Shown one piece after another: positions 1-7,405 of a stretch of 9,795 nucleotides of DNA. Source of the stretch: Gammaproteobacteria bacterium (GTDB lineage Bacteria > Pseudomonadota > Gammaproteobacteria > Pseudomonadales > Azotimanducaceae). The position numbers and the translations under genes were made by a program. Position 1 is the first letter of the stretch, and the number at the start of each line of letters is the position of its first letter. The DNA lies in NCBI GenBank assembly GCA_027295975.1, contig JAPUJX010000350.1, forward strand, positions 1 to 9,795, given 5' to 3'. Below the pieces are notes generated by a model that saw only the letters and a list, made by a program, of their open reading frames with translations, was not told the DNA's origin and did no database searches.

Positions 1-1206
1 ACCGGCGGCGGTATGGATGAGTTGAGCGATTGGATCGTGCAGCGGTTGAAACCGCGGTTCGGAAACGTCCACCGCGATGAGGTCCGCCAGCTTTCCGGGT
101 TCGATGGAGCCGAGCACATCACCGAGACCAAGGGCTCGTGCACCACCGAGGGTTGCCATTTCCAACACCGTCGTTTCCGGAAGCGCCGCAGCGTCAGCGT
201 CGACCTGTTTGGCTAAAATGCTCGCCAGCCCAGCTTCCGCGAACAGGTCGAGGCTATTGTTTGAAGCAGCGCCATCGGTACCGAGCGCCACGTTGACACC
301 AGCTTCCAGTAGCCGGGTCGTCGGGCAGATGCCACTTGCGAGCTTCAAGTTGGAGTGCGGACAGTGGATTGTCTGCACACCCGACTCTGCGAGCAGGATG
401 ATTTCTTCGGTGGTGAGTTGGGTGAGGTGCACCGCCTGGAGGCGGGGGCTCAACATACCCAGATTGCTCAGGTAAACGAGCCACGAGCAGCCGACACGCT
501 TGTGTGCATCGGCCACTCCCTGGGCGTTTTCATGCAGATGAATGTGGATGTTGAGGTCGAGTTCTTCGGCATACATCAGCACCTTGTTGAGATCGGCTTC
601 GCTGAGGTTGTATGGGGAGTGTGGACCGAAAGCCACTTGCACGAGGTTGTCGTTGCGATAGGTGTCGTGCAGTGCCAGCCCTTTGTGAACCGCATCCTCG
701 GCGCCCGTGCTCCAGGCATTGGCGAACTCGATGATCGGAAATGTAATCTGGCTTCGCACACCGGCGAGTCGTGCTTCTTCCGCGGCAACCTCGGGGAAAA
801 AATACATATCCGAAAAACAGGTAATGCCCGCCCGGACCATCTCGGCCAACGCGAGACGAGTACCGTCTCGAACAAACTCCGGCGTCAGCAGGCGTGACTC
901 CAGGGGCCAGATCACGTCACTCAGCCACGCCTGTAGAGGCAGGTCTTCGGTGCACCCCCGAAACAGGCTCATTGCCGCATGGCCATGGCCATTGACCAAA
1001 CCCGGCAATACGATATGGTCGGGGAGTTCAACCGTGGATTGCGCCTCGTACCCGGCCTCGATTTCTCCACGAGGCCCCAACGCGAGAATGTATTCTCCCG
1101 CGATGGCGACGCTCGCGCCCTCGAATGGCACGTTCCGTGGCGCGACAGGCAACAGCCAACTGGCGTTGATTATGGTATCGCAGGGGATCTTGCTGGGCGC
1201 AGGCAT
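1..1206 (-). CDS. mtaD: 5'-methylthioadenosine / S-adenosylhomocysteine deaminase-like amidohydrolase (partial, C-terminus off the window)
   Basis: An open frame runs without a stop from ATG at 1206-1204 to position 1, giving 402 codons. Homologues are about 440 residues, so only the C-terminal strands are missing. The protein fits the amidohydrolase superfamily (TRZ/ATZ group). The metal-binding HxH is H74-G-H76 in a VNGHGHAAM context. The third metal ligand and catalytic Glu are H223 and E226 in an IHLHEN segment. Conserved H260 lies in AVHLTQ, an HCPHSNLKLASG segment follows, and the last metal ligand is D311 in GTDGAASNN. The family hydrolytically removes the adenine amino group from MTA and/or SAH in the cytoplasm, giving methylthioinosine or S-inosylhomocysteine; in Pseudomonas this is the first step of MTA salvage. 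The start is chosen because the N-terminus (MPAPSK...ASWLLPVAP) matches homologues in length; no clear Shine-Dalgarno precedes it. It is divergent from gyrA. Another deaminase of the same superfamily (guanine- or chlorohydrolase-like) is possible but less likely. Confidence 0.88.
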   Translation of the reverse strand, partial: MPAPSKIPCDTIINASWLLPVAPRNVPFEGASVAIAGEYILALGPRGEIEAGYEAQSTVELPDHIVLPGLVNGHGHAAMSLFRGCTEDLPLQAWLSDVIWPLESRLLTPEFVRDGTRLALAEMVRAGITCFSDMYFFPEVAAEEARLAGVRSQITFPIIEFANAWSTGAEDAVHKGLALHDTYRNDNLVQVAFGPHSPYNLSEADLNKVLMYAEELDLNIHIHLHENAQGVADAHKRVGCSWLVYLSNLGMLSPRLQAVHLTQLTTEEIILLAESGVQTIHCPHSNLKLASGICPTTRLLEAGVNVALGTDGAASNNSLDLFAEAGLASILAKQVDADAAALPETTVLEMATLGGARALGLGDVLGSIEPGKLADLIAVDVSEPRFQPLHDPIAQLIHTAAG

Positions 1207-1212
1207 CAATCG

Positions 1213-1218
1213 AGTATA
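1213..1218 (-). promoter_or_regulatory. Possible -10 element (TATACT) abutting the mtaD start
   Basis: On the - strand TATACT (5 of 6 to consensus) ends 6 nt before the mtaD ATG. If used, transcription would start at or next to the ATG and give a leaderless or nearly leaderless mRNA, which would fit the lack of a Shine-Dalgarno. There is no -35-like hexamer at normal spacing (AAGCCC at 17 nt), so this is weak. Confidence 0.25.
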
Positions 1219-1290
1219 ACCGTGACAGTTCCCGGGGGCTTGCGCAAAAGCGAGCCGGTTGACTAATTTTCGGAAGCTAAGCTGCAGAAA

Positions 1291-1296
1291 ATCATA
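1291..1296 (-). promoter_or_regulatory. Possible -10 element (TATGAT) for mtaD
   Basis: On the - strand TATGAT matches the sigma-70 -10 consensus at 5 of 6 positions. A TTGCAG hexamer (3 of 6) lies 15 nt upstream, which is short spacing. It would give a leader of roughly 80 nt. It is an alternative to the TATACT nearer the start codon; sequence alone does not decide between them. Confidence 0.28.
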
Positions 1297-1329
1297 GGGA
1301 AATGGGGGCATCTGCAAAAAGGCGTCACG

Positions 1330-1353
1330 TTCAAATTAGTTTCATTAATTGAA
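1330..1353. repeat. AT-rich imperfect inverted repeat (TTCAA...TTGAA)
   Basis: TTCAA at 1330-1334 and TTGAA at 1349-1353 are inverted copies separated by an AT-rich core that also pairs partly (TTA/TAA). It lies about 85 nt upstream of the gyrA -10 element and could be a regulator site or simply an AT-rich, UP-element-like stretch. No known operator is recognised. Confidence 0.3.
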
Positions 1354-1418
1354 GCTGACCCGTTTTTCCACCACGGCCGCCGCACCTTATCCTACATAGA
1401 GCATCCGCCAAAAAGCTC

Positions 1419-1430
1419 AGGTTTGAACCT
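1419..1430. repeat. Small palindrome AGGTT-TG-AACCT upstream of the gyrA -10 element
   Basis: AGGTT (1419-1423) and AACCT (1426-1430) are perfect inverted arms around a 2-nt centre. The palindrome covers the place where a -35 hexamer would lie relative to the -10 element at 1441-1446. A protein bound here would overlap RNA polymerase, so an operator role is conceivable. Arms of 5 bp can also occur by chance. Confidence 0.35.
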
Positions 1431-1437
1431 CGGGACG

Positions 1438-1446
1438 TGCTAAAAT
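1438..1446 (+). promoter_or_regulatory. Extended -10 promoter element for gyrA (TGC-TAAAAT)
   Basis: TAAAAT at 1441-1446 matches TATAAT at 5 of 6 positions and is preceded by TGC, the extended -10 motif, which can compensate for a poor -35. The hexamer 17 nt upstream (CAGGTT) is indeed poor; TTGAAC at 1423-1428 is too close (12 nt). Transcription would start near 1453, giving a short, T-rich leader of about 20 nt. As the only good candidate before gyrA, it probably drives the whole gyrA-serC-pheA-hisC-tyrA run. Confidence 0.5.
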
Positions 1447-1472
1447 GCCCTGCTTTTTGACACCACTTTTTT

Positions 1473-4070
1473 ATGTCCGATCCGGGTCCCGGTCAGGACC
1501 GGGAAATCGTCCCGGTCAACATCGAAGACGAGTTACGCCAATCCTACTTAGATTACGCTATGAGCGTGATTGTGGGTCGTGCGCTGCCCGACGTTCGCGA
1601 TGGCTTGAAGCCGGTTCATCGCCGGGTGCTGTTTGCCATGAGCGAGCTCAATAACACCTACAACCGACCGTACGTGAAGTCCGCCAGGGTGGTGGGAGAC
1701 GTCATCGGCAAATACCACCCTCATGGAGATTCAGCCGTTTACGACACGGTAGTGCGACTGGCGCAGGATTTCTCCATGCGTTATATGCTGGTTGATGGTC
1801 AGGGCAATTTCGGTTCCATCGACGGCGACCCGCCCGCCGCGATGCGTTACACCGAGATTCGGATGTCGAGAATCGCTTCCGAATTGCTCGCGGATCTCGA
1901 CAAGGAGACCGTCGAGTTCGTCGCTAACTACGACGACACGCTCACCATGCCGTGGGTACTTCCCAATCGGATACCTAATCTGCTGGTTAATGGCAGCACG
2001 GGCATTGCCGTCGGCATGGCCACGAACATTCCACCCCACAACCTCAACGAGGTCATTGACGGGTGTTTTGCGCTTATCGAGGATCCGGGCATCAGCATCG
2101 ATGGACTGATGGAGCACATCAAGGGTCCCGATTTCCCGACGGCCGCCATCATCAACGGCCGGGCCGGAATCGTGCAGGCGTACCGCAGCGGACGCGGTCG
2201 CATTTACGTTCGTGCCCGAGCCGAGGTGGTGGGCAACGAGAAGACCAATAAAGACACCATCATCATCACGGAGATACCCTACCTGCTGAACAAATCCCGC
2301 CTCATCGAGAAGATCGCGGAACTGGTGAAACACAAGAAGATCGAGGGCATTACCGAGTTACGTGACGAATCCGACAAGGATGGCCTGCGTATCGTCATCG
2401 AGATGCGCCGGGGTGACTCGGGGGAAGTGGTGCTCAACAATCTCTATAGCCAGACCCAGCTGCAATCGGTTTTCGGCATCAATTGTGTCGCCCTGGTTGC
2501 GGGTCAACCCCGGGTGCTCAATCTCAAACAGATGCTGGAGGCTTTTGTCGAGCACCGCAGAGAGGTGATTACCCGGCGCACTGCTTATCTGTTACGGCGG
2601 GCCAGGCAGCGTGGGCACATTCTGGAAGGGCAGGCCGTGGCGCTTGCCAACATCGATGCGGTGATCCAGTTGATCAAAGTTTCCGAAGCGTTGGCACAAG
2701 CGCGCACCGCGTTGATGGGGCGAGGCTGGACGTCCGAAGGGGTGCAGGAACTCCTGGCGAAAACCGGTAGCGATACCTGTCGGCCGAAAGATCTCGGGGA
2801 GGAGTTTGGTTTTCGCGATGGGCTCTACTACCTTTCCGAGGCACAGGCCCAGGCAATCCTCGAACTGCGGTTGCATCGACTCACGGCCCTGGAGCAGGGC
2901 AAGCTTATCGAGGATTATCAGGGCATCGTTGATGAGATTGGCAAACTTCTGGCCATCCTCTCGTCGGATGAGCGGCTGACCGAAGTCCTGAAGGAGGAAC
3001 TGAAGGAAGTCCGCAGCCGTTACGGTGACGCACGGCGCACGGAGATTCTGAGCACCCAGGAAGATCTCACCGTCGAAGATCTGATCACCGAGGAAGATCT
3101 GGTGGTGACGATCTCCCATCAAGGTTACGGCAAAACGCAACCCCTGGACGTATATCAGCAGCAGCGCCGGGGTGGTCGCGGCAAAGCGGCTACCACCGTC
3201 AAGGACGAAGACTTCGTAGAGCACCTGCTGATCGCCAACAGCCACGACACGCTGCTCTGTTTTTCCAACATGGGCAAAGTGTACTGGCTCAAGGTGTATC
3301 AGATTCCTCAGGCAGGGCGTGGCGCCAAAGGCCGTCCGTTGGTTAACATGTTACCACTTGCAAAGACGGAACGGATAACCGCGATATTACCCACGAAAGA
3401 CTTTTCCGCGGACATGTTTGTCTTCATGGCTACGGCAAATGGCACGGTGAAGAAAACTCCGCTTGCGCAGTTTTCCCGGCCCCGCACAAGCGGCCTGATC
3501 GCCCTGGAACTGGAAGAAGGCAACACCCTGGTCGGAGCCGCTTTTACTGACGGACGTTGTGACGTGCTGCTCACCTCGAGTTCCGGCAAAGCTGCACGGT
3601 TCAAGGAATCGGACGTGCGGGCCATGGGACGCACGGCGCGCGGAGTGCGCGGGATCAGGCTGAGAGGCGAGCACAGGGTAATTTCGCTCATCATTCCCAA
3701 AGAAGATGGTTTTGTGCTCTCCGCCAGCGAGAGAGGGTTCGGCAAACGAACGATGGTGGGGGATTTTCCGGTGAAGGGCCGGGGCGGTCTGGGTGTTATC
3801 TCCATGAAAACAAGTGAGCGCAACGGCAACGTTGTCGGGGCGGTACAGGTGTTCGAAGGCGACGAACTGATGTTGATCAGCAACATGGGCACGCTGGTGA
3901 GAACCGGTTCGGATCAGGTATCGGTGCAGGGTCGAAATACCCAGGGTGTTCGCTTGATCAATTTGCGCAGTGACGAGCGATTGGTGAGTGTGGAACGTAT
4001 CGAGGAATCCGAGAACGATACCAGTGACGGAGAGGACGAACAGGGGGTACAGGGCGGAGACGACGAATGA
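1473..4070 (+). CDS. gyrA: DNA gyrase subunit A
   Basis: This encodes 865 residues of the type II topoisomerase subunit that cuts and rejoins DNA. With GyrB it introduces negative supercoils using ATP. The N-terminal [30 protein letters not shown] block is diagnostic. The catalytic tyrosine is Y126 (AAMRYTE), equal to E. coli Y122. The quinolone-resistance region reads [11 protein letters not shown] with S87 and D91, equal to E. coli S83 and D87, i.e. the unmutated type. The tower and coiled coil follow, then the C-terminal pinwheel beginning with the GyrA box Q564-RRGGRG, which separates gyrase from topoisomerase IV ParC. The tail (last about 25 residues) is strongly acidic (12 Asp/Glu), as in E. 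coli GyrA, where the tail modulates DNA wrapping. The ATG start gives an N-terminus four residues longer than E. coli. The sequence before it is T-rich with no real Shine-Dalgarno. The stop overlaps the serC start. Confidence 0.98.
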   Translation: MSDPGPGQDREIVPVNIEDELRQSYLDYAMSVIVGRALPDVRDGLKPVHRRVLFAMSELNNTYNRPYVKSARVVGDVIGKYHPHGDSAVYDTVVRLAQDFSMRYMLVDGQGNFGSIDGDPPAAMRYTEIRMSRIASELLADLDKETVEFVANYDDTLTMPWVLPNRIPNLLVNGSTGIAVGMATNIPPHNLNEVIDGCFALIEDPGISIDGLMEHIKGPDFPTAAIINGRAGIVQAYRSGRGRIYVRARAEVVGNEKTNKDTIIITEIPYLLNKSRLIEKIAELVKHKKIEGITELRDESDKDGLRIVIEMRRGDSGEVVLNNLYSQTQLQSVFGINCVALVAGQPRVLNLKQMLEAFVEHRREVITRRTAYLLRRARQRGHILEGQAVALANIDAVIQLIKVSEALAQARTALMGRGWTSEGVQELLAKTGSDTCRPKDLGEEFGFRDGLYYLSEAQAQAILELRLHRLTALEQGKLIEDYQGIVDEIGKLLAILSSDERLTEVLKEELKEVRSRYGDARRTEILSTQEDLTVEDLITEEDLVVTISHQGYGKTQPLDVYQQQRRGGRGKAATTVKDEDFVEHLLIANSHDTLLCFSNMGKVYWLKVYQIPQAGRGAKGRPLVNMLPLAKTERITAILPTKDFSADMFVFMATANGTVKKTPLAQFSRPRTSGLIALELEEGNTLVGAAFTDGRCDVLLTSSSGKAARFKESDVRAMGRTARGVRGIRLRGEHRVISLIIPKEDGFVLSASERGFGKRTMVGDFPVKGRGGLGVISMKTSERNGNVVGAVQVFEGDELMLISNMGTLVRTGSDQVSVQGRNTQGVRLINLRSDERLVSVERIEESENDTSDGEDEQGVQGGDDE

Positions 4071-5146
4071 CCCGCGCGTTCAATTTCGCCGCCGGACCGG
4101 CGGCGATTCCTACCGAAGTGCTGGAACAGGCCCGCGACGAGATGCTGGATTACCAGGGCACTGGCGTGTCGATAATGGAGATGAGTCACCGGAGCCGCGC
4201 CTTTGTCGACATAGCCGAAGAGGCTGAGGCGAATTTCCGCGAACTGCTGAACATTCCGGAAGAATACGAGGTGCTTTTTCTTCAGGGTGGGGCGACTCTG
4301 CAATTCTCCATGGTCCCGCTGAACCTGTTGCGCGAAAAAACATCGGCGGACTATGTGAATACCGGATCCTGGTCGACCAAAGCCATCAAGGAGGCTCGCC
4401 GCTTCTGTGACGTCAACGTCGTAGCGAACGCGGAGGATGATCATTTCGATCACATCCCCTCCCATGATACCTGGTCCCTTGATGCCGATGCCGCCTATTT
4501 GCACATCTGCTCGAACGAAACCATCGGAGGCGTGCAGTTTCAGGACTTTCCGGAGACCGATGTGCCGTTGGTGGCGGACATGTCATCAGATATTCTGTCC
4601 CGGCCCGTGGATGTGAGTCGCTTCGGTGTCATATACGCGGGTGCGCAGAAAAATATTGGACCGGCCGGGCTCACCGTCGTGATCGTGCATAGCGACCTCG
4701 TTGGTCATGCCCGTCAGGAGACGCCCAGCTTGCTGGACTACGCGGTACATGCAGGCTCTGGGTCCATGTCCAATACTCCGCCTACCTATGCGTGGTATCT
4801 GGCGTCGCTGGTGTTTCGCTGGTTGAAAAATAACGGTGGCCTCGAAGCCATGGAGACTCGCAACCGTAACAAGGCCAATAAACTCTATGGAGCTATTGAA
4901 CGAAGTAATTTCTATCGTTGTCCCGTAGCGGTAGAGGCACGGTCGATGATGAATGTTCCTTTTACATTGCCGGACCCCTCCTTCGACGAAGTGTTTTTAG
5001 CCGCGGCTGAGGCGCGAGGGTTGTTGAACCTCAAGGGTCACCGCAGTGTTGGCGGTATGCGGGCAAGTCTGTACAACGCCGTGCCGGAAGCAGCGGTGGA
5101 CGCGTTGATCGAGTTCATGAACGAGTTCGAACATGACCGGCGATAA
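4067..5146 (+). CDS. serC: Phosphoserine aminotransferase
   Basis: This encodes 359 residues, the normal length for the family. It is a cytoplasmic PLP enzyme that transfers the amino group of glutamate to 3-phosphohydroxypyruvate, giving O-phosphoserine. The same enzyme also acts in the DXP-dependent pyridoxal-phosphate pathway on the 4-phosphohydroxythreonine couple. The N-terminal [11 protein letters not shown] block and MEMSHRS are typical. The PLP-binding lysine is K195 in [12 protein letters not shown]; the phosphate-binding loop includes Q73-GGAT, and W102 is the expected ring-stacking residue. The C-terminal [15 protein letters not shown] block is conserved. The ATG overlaps the gyrA stop as ATGA. 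A good Shine-Dalgarno (GGAG, 4056-4059) lies 7 nt upstream inside gyrA, so translation is both coupled and independently primed. The 3' end overlaps pheA by 14 nt. Confidence 0.97.
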   Translation: MTRAFNFAAGPAAIPTEVLEQARDEMLDYQGTGVSIMEMSHRSRAFVDIAEEAEANFRELLNIPEEYEVLFLQGGATLQFSMVPLNLLREKTSADYVNTGSWSTKAIKEARRFCDVNVVANAEDDHFDHIPSHDTWSLDADAAYLHICSNETIGGVQFQDFPETDVPLVADMSSDILSRPVDVSRFGVIYAGAQKNIGPAGLTVVIVHSDLVGHARQETPSLLDYAVHAGSGSMSNTPPTYAWYLASLVFRWLKNNGGLEAMETRNRNKANKLYGAIERSNFYRCPVAVEARSMMNVPFTLPDPSFDEVFLAAAEARGLLNLKGHRSVGGMRASLYNAVPEAAVDALIEFMNEFEHDRR

Positions 5147-6230
5147 AAAACCACTGGACCTGGTGCGGGAAAACATCGATGCAATCGATCGAGAATTGCA
5201 GCGACTTTTGAATGAACGTGCCGCCTGCGCGCTCAAGGTAGCCGAGATCAAACAGGCGGAGCCGGGTGAGCAACCGCCGGTGTTCTATCGACCGGAACGC
5301 GAAGCGCAGATTCTCACGCGGTTGATGAAGGAAAACGAGGGACCGTTGAGCGACGACGATATCGCGCGGCTGTTCCGGGAGATCATCTCCTGTTGCCTGA
5401 ACCTGGAACAGCCTTTGACCATCAGCTACCTCGGTCCACCCGGAACATACACCGAGGCGGCAGTGATCAAACAGTTCGGGCGTTTTGCCCACCCCCAATC
5501 GCTTGCTTCGATCGACGAAGTGTTTCGTGAGGTCGAATCCGGGGGAGCCCACTATGGGGTGGTTCCCGTGGAGAATTCCACCGAGGGGATGGTGAACCAC
5601 ACGTTGGACTGCTTCATGGATTCACCGTTGCAGATATGCGCAGAAGTAGAACTACCCATTCACCATGCCTTCATGGTGAACGTCGAGTCCAGCGACGTAC
5701 CGATCACCGAGGTTATCTCTCACTCCCAATCGTTGGCGCAATGCCGCAGCTGGCTCGACTCCCACTATGCGGGTATTTCCCGCATAGCGGTGAACAGCAA
5801 CGCGGAAGCGGCACGCCAGGTAGCGGACAAACCAGGCTCTGCGGCGATTGCGGGGGAGATGGCGGCGGAACGTTATGGCTTGCGCGTGCTCGCGAGCAGG
5901 ATCGAAGATCATCCTGACAACAAAACCCGTTTTCTGGTGATCGGGCAACAGAAGGTGGGGCCCAGCGGGCGCGACAAAACGTCGATATTGGTATCCACCA
6001 GAAACGAGCCAGGTGCACTGTACAAAGTGCTGGAACCGTTTCATCGTCGCGAAATCAGCTTGACGCGCATAGAGACCCGCCCGGCCAAGTCTGGCAGTTG
6101 GTCCTATGTGTTTTTCATCGACTTCGATGGCCATCAGAACGAATCCAGGATCAAACTGGTTCTCAAAGAGGTGGACCAGGTGGCGTTGGAGGTGCGACCC
6201 CTCGGTTCCTATCCCCGGGCGGTCGTTTGA
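5133..6230 (+). CDS. pheA: Bifunctional chorismate mutase / prephenate dehydratase (P-protein)
   Basis: This encodes 365 residues with the standard P-protein order. An AroQ-type chorismate mutase (about 1-95) has R12, R29, K35 and the YRPERE segment at 52-57. A prephenate dehydratase domain (about 97-275) starts at ISYLGPPGTYTEAA and has VPVENSTEG and the catalytic-site NKTRF (T265-R266-F267). An ACT domain (about 283-365) has the phenylalanine-binding GALYKVL and IETRP motifs; the usual ESRP is ETRP here. The protein converts chorismate to prephenate and then phenylpyruvate in the cytoplasm, and the intact ACT domain predicts feedback inhibition by phenylalanine. The start at 5133 lies inside the end of serC (14-nt overlap) and has no strong Shine-Dalgarno, so it is probably coupled to serC translation. 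The product goes to the downstream aminotransferase. Confidence 0.97.
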   Translation: MTGDKKPLDLVRENIDAIDRELQRLLNERAACALKVAEIKQAEPGEQPPVFYRPEREAQILTRLMKENEGPLSDDDIARLFREIISCCLNLEQPLTISYLGPPGTYTEAAVIKQFGRFAHPQSLASIDEVFREVESGGAHYGVVPVENSTEGMVNHTLDCFMDSPLQICAEVELPIHHAFMVNVESSDVPITEVISHSQSLAQCRSWLDSHYAGISRIAVNSNAEAARQVADKPGSAAIAGEMAAERYGLRVLASRIEDHPDNKTRFLVIGQQKVGPSGRDKTSILVSTRNEPGALYKVLEPFHRREISLTRIETRPAKSGSWSYVFFIDFDGHQNESRIKLVLKEVDQVALEVRPLGSYPRAVV

Positions 6231-7330
6231 TGAGCGCGCCCGTCAACCCGCAAATAGCGGGGCTCACCCCCTACCAGCCCGGAAAACCCATCGAGGAACT
6301 GACCCGCGAACTCGGTATCACCGACATCATCAAGCTGGCCAGCAACGAGAATCCACGTGGGCCCGGTGCGCTGGTCACGGAAGCCCTGAGCGAAGCCGGC
6401 TCGAGCCTTTCGCGTTATCCCGATGGCAGTGGTTACTCGCTGAAACGTGCCCTGGCCCGCCATCTTCACGTCGATGAGAGTCAGTTGACCCTGGGTAATG
6501 GGTCGAACGACGTGTTGGAGCAGGCGGCGAAGATCGCATTGAGTCCCGGTGCCGAGGCAATCGTCGCCGCCCACAGCTTCGTGGTTTATCGCCTGGCGGT
6601 AACGTCCTGTAACGCCACTCTCGTCACCACCCCCGCGAAAAATTATGGAGCGGACCTCGGCGCGTTTCTCGATGCCGTCACGGGCAGGACGGCAATCGTG
6701 TTTCTCGCCAACCCCAACAATCCCACCGGCACCTGGGTGATTGAAAACGAGTTTGTCGACTTTCTCGAGGCTATTGGTCCCGATGTATGGGTGGTGTTGG
6801 ATGAGGCGTACTGGGAATATGTCGATGAGCCGGGTTATCCGGATGGCACGAAGCTGCTGCAACGTTATCCGAACCTCATCGTGACCCGCACGTTCTCAAA
6901 AATCCATGGTCTGGCCGCGTTGCGAATGGGTTATGGGATCAGCTCGCCCCTTGCTGCGGATCTGATGAACCGGGTGCGCCAGCCGTTCAACGTAAACAGC
7001 CTGGCGTTGGCTGCCGCGGAGGCGGCGCTTCAGGATCAGGAATTTACCGCCACCAGCCGACAGATGAACAAAACCGGCAAACAAACTCTGCGTGATGGCC
7101 TGGACAACCTCGGGTTCCCCTATATCCCTTCCGCGGCTAACTTCCTGTGTGTGGATGTTGGTATGGAATCGATGCCGGTTTATCAGGCGTTACTGAAAGA
7201 AGGTGTCATCGTTCGGCCCGTTGCCGAATACGGTCTGCCCAATCACCTGCGGGTCACCGTGGGTTTGCCGGGGGAGAATGAACGTTTCCTGCACACTCTG
7301 AGCCGGGTCATCGAAAAACTGCGCGGGTAA
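6230..7330 (+). CDS. hisC: Histidinol-phosphate aminotransferase family enzyme (HisC2-like, probably also aromatic aminotransferase)
   Basis: The ATG at 6230 is chosen over an in-frame ATG at 6098. It overlaps the pheA stop (TGATG), and it gives the usual N-terminus (VNPQIAGLTPYQPGKPIEEL) and length (366 residues). It is a fold-type I PLP enzyme. Visible motifs are KLASNENP (35-42), YPDGSG, GNGSNDVLE, NPNNPTG (161-167), D191-EAY, the PLP lysine K224 in TRTFSKIHGLA, and R232 in LRMGYG. HisC converts imidazole-acetol phosphate plus glutamate to histidinol phosphate. Members placed between pheA and tyrA also aminate phenylpyruvate and 4-hydroxyphenylpyruvate, which fits the neighbours on either side. 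The main physiological substrate cannot be told from sequence; a second hisC in the his operon elsewhere would favour the aromatic role. GGGCGG a few bases upstream may act as a weak ribosome-binding site. Confidence 0.94.
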   Translation: MSAPVNPQIAGLTPYQPGKPIEELTRELGITDIIKLASNENPRGPGALVTEALSEAGSSLSRYPDGSGYSLKRALARHLHVDESQLTLGNGSNDVLEQAAKIALSPGAEAIVAAHSFVVYRLAVTSCNATLVTTPAKNYGADLGAFLDAVTGRTAIVFLANPNNPTGTWVIENEFVDFLEAIGPDVWVVLDEAYWEYVDEPGYPDGTKLLQRYPNLIVTRTFSKIHGLAALRMGYGISSPLAADLMNRVRQPFNVNSLALAAAEAALQDQEFTATSRQMNKTGKQTLRDGLDNLGFPYIPSAANFLCVDVGMESMPVYQALLKEGVIVRPVAEYGLPNHLRVTVGLPGENERFLHTLSRVIEKLRG

Positions 7331-7333
7331 TCC

Positions 7334-7405
7334 ATGGAACCGATCATCGGTGAGTCAGACCGGCCCGGGGTTGAGAGATCCTCCCGGGTTGTTCGTCGTT
7401 GGTAG
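7334..7405 (+). CDS. 23-codon bridging ORF between hisC and tyrA (possible leader peptide or vestige)
   Basis: An ATG lies 3 nt after the hisC stop and opens a 23-codon frame rich in arginine (5 Arg) that ends ...VVRRW followed by TAG. That TAG directly abuts the tyrA ATG (TAGATG). The frame is the same as tyrA. It has no run of Phe or Tyr codons, so it is not a classical attenuation leader peptide. It could pass ribosomes from hisC to tyrA by re-initiation, since tyrA has no visible Shine-Dalgarno. It could also be an old N-terminal extension of TyrA cut off by the stop, or chance. I recognise no family. Confidence 0.3.
   Translation: MEPIIGESDRPGVERSSRVVRRW
7364..7388 (+). other. GC-rich hairpin in the hisC-tyrA spacer
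   Basis: CCCGGG at 7364-7369 and again at 7383-7388 are inverted partners that form a 6-bp all-GC stem, with a possible G-T pair added, around a loop of 11-13 nt. No T-run follows, so it is not a standard intrinsic terminator. It could act as an mRNA processing or stability element, or modulate passage of ribosomes to tyrA. Confidence 0.35.

Larger units (their letters stand above)
1207..1472. other. Divergent intergenic region between mtaD and gyrA
   Basis: These 266 bases separate the divergent mtaD and gyrA starts. No convincing coding frame fills them. They contain an AT-rich stretch around 1328-1353, a small inverted repeat at 1419-1430, an extended -10 element for gyrA at 1438-1446, and two possible -10 elements for mtaD on the - strand (1291-1296 and 1213-1218). 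No terminator-like hairpin with a T-run is visible. In Pseudomonas, from memory, mtnA sits in this interval; there is no trace of it here. Confidence 0.75.

Noticed and set aside
355..897. 180-residue + strand frame opposite mtaD
   Set aside because: The - strand frame there carries the conserved amidohydrolase metal ligands; the + frame has no family features.
1423..1446. TTGAAC as the -35 of the gyrA promoter
   Set aside because: It is only 12 nt from TAAAAT, too short for sigma-70; the extended -10 explanation fits better.
2592..3245. 217-residue - strand frame, with others at 1731-2333 and 3308-3892, antisense to gyrA
   Set aside because: All lie within the continuous GyrA frame, which matches the family along its length. 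They are composition shadows.
6098..6229. Extended N-terminus of HisC from an upstream in-frame ATG at 6098
   Set aside because: The extra 44 residues overlap the PheA ACT domain coding region and look like frame-shifted pheA. Family members start near the ATG at 6230.
6209..6862. 217-residue - strand frame opposite the start of hisC
   Set aside because: The hisC frame has all expected PLP-enzyme motifs; the antisense frame has none.
7331..7405. Intrinsic terminator between hisC and tyrA
   Set aside because: The GC hairpin is not followed by a run of T, and the genes on both sides belong to one pathway.
7334..7405. Phenylalanine or tyrosine attenuation leader peptide before tyrA
   Set aside because: The 23-codon frame has no Phe or Tyr codons, and there is no terminator/antiterminator pair with a T-run.
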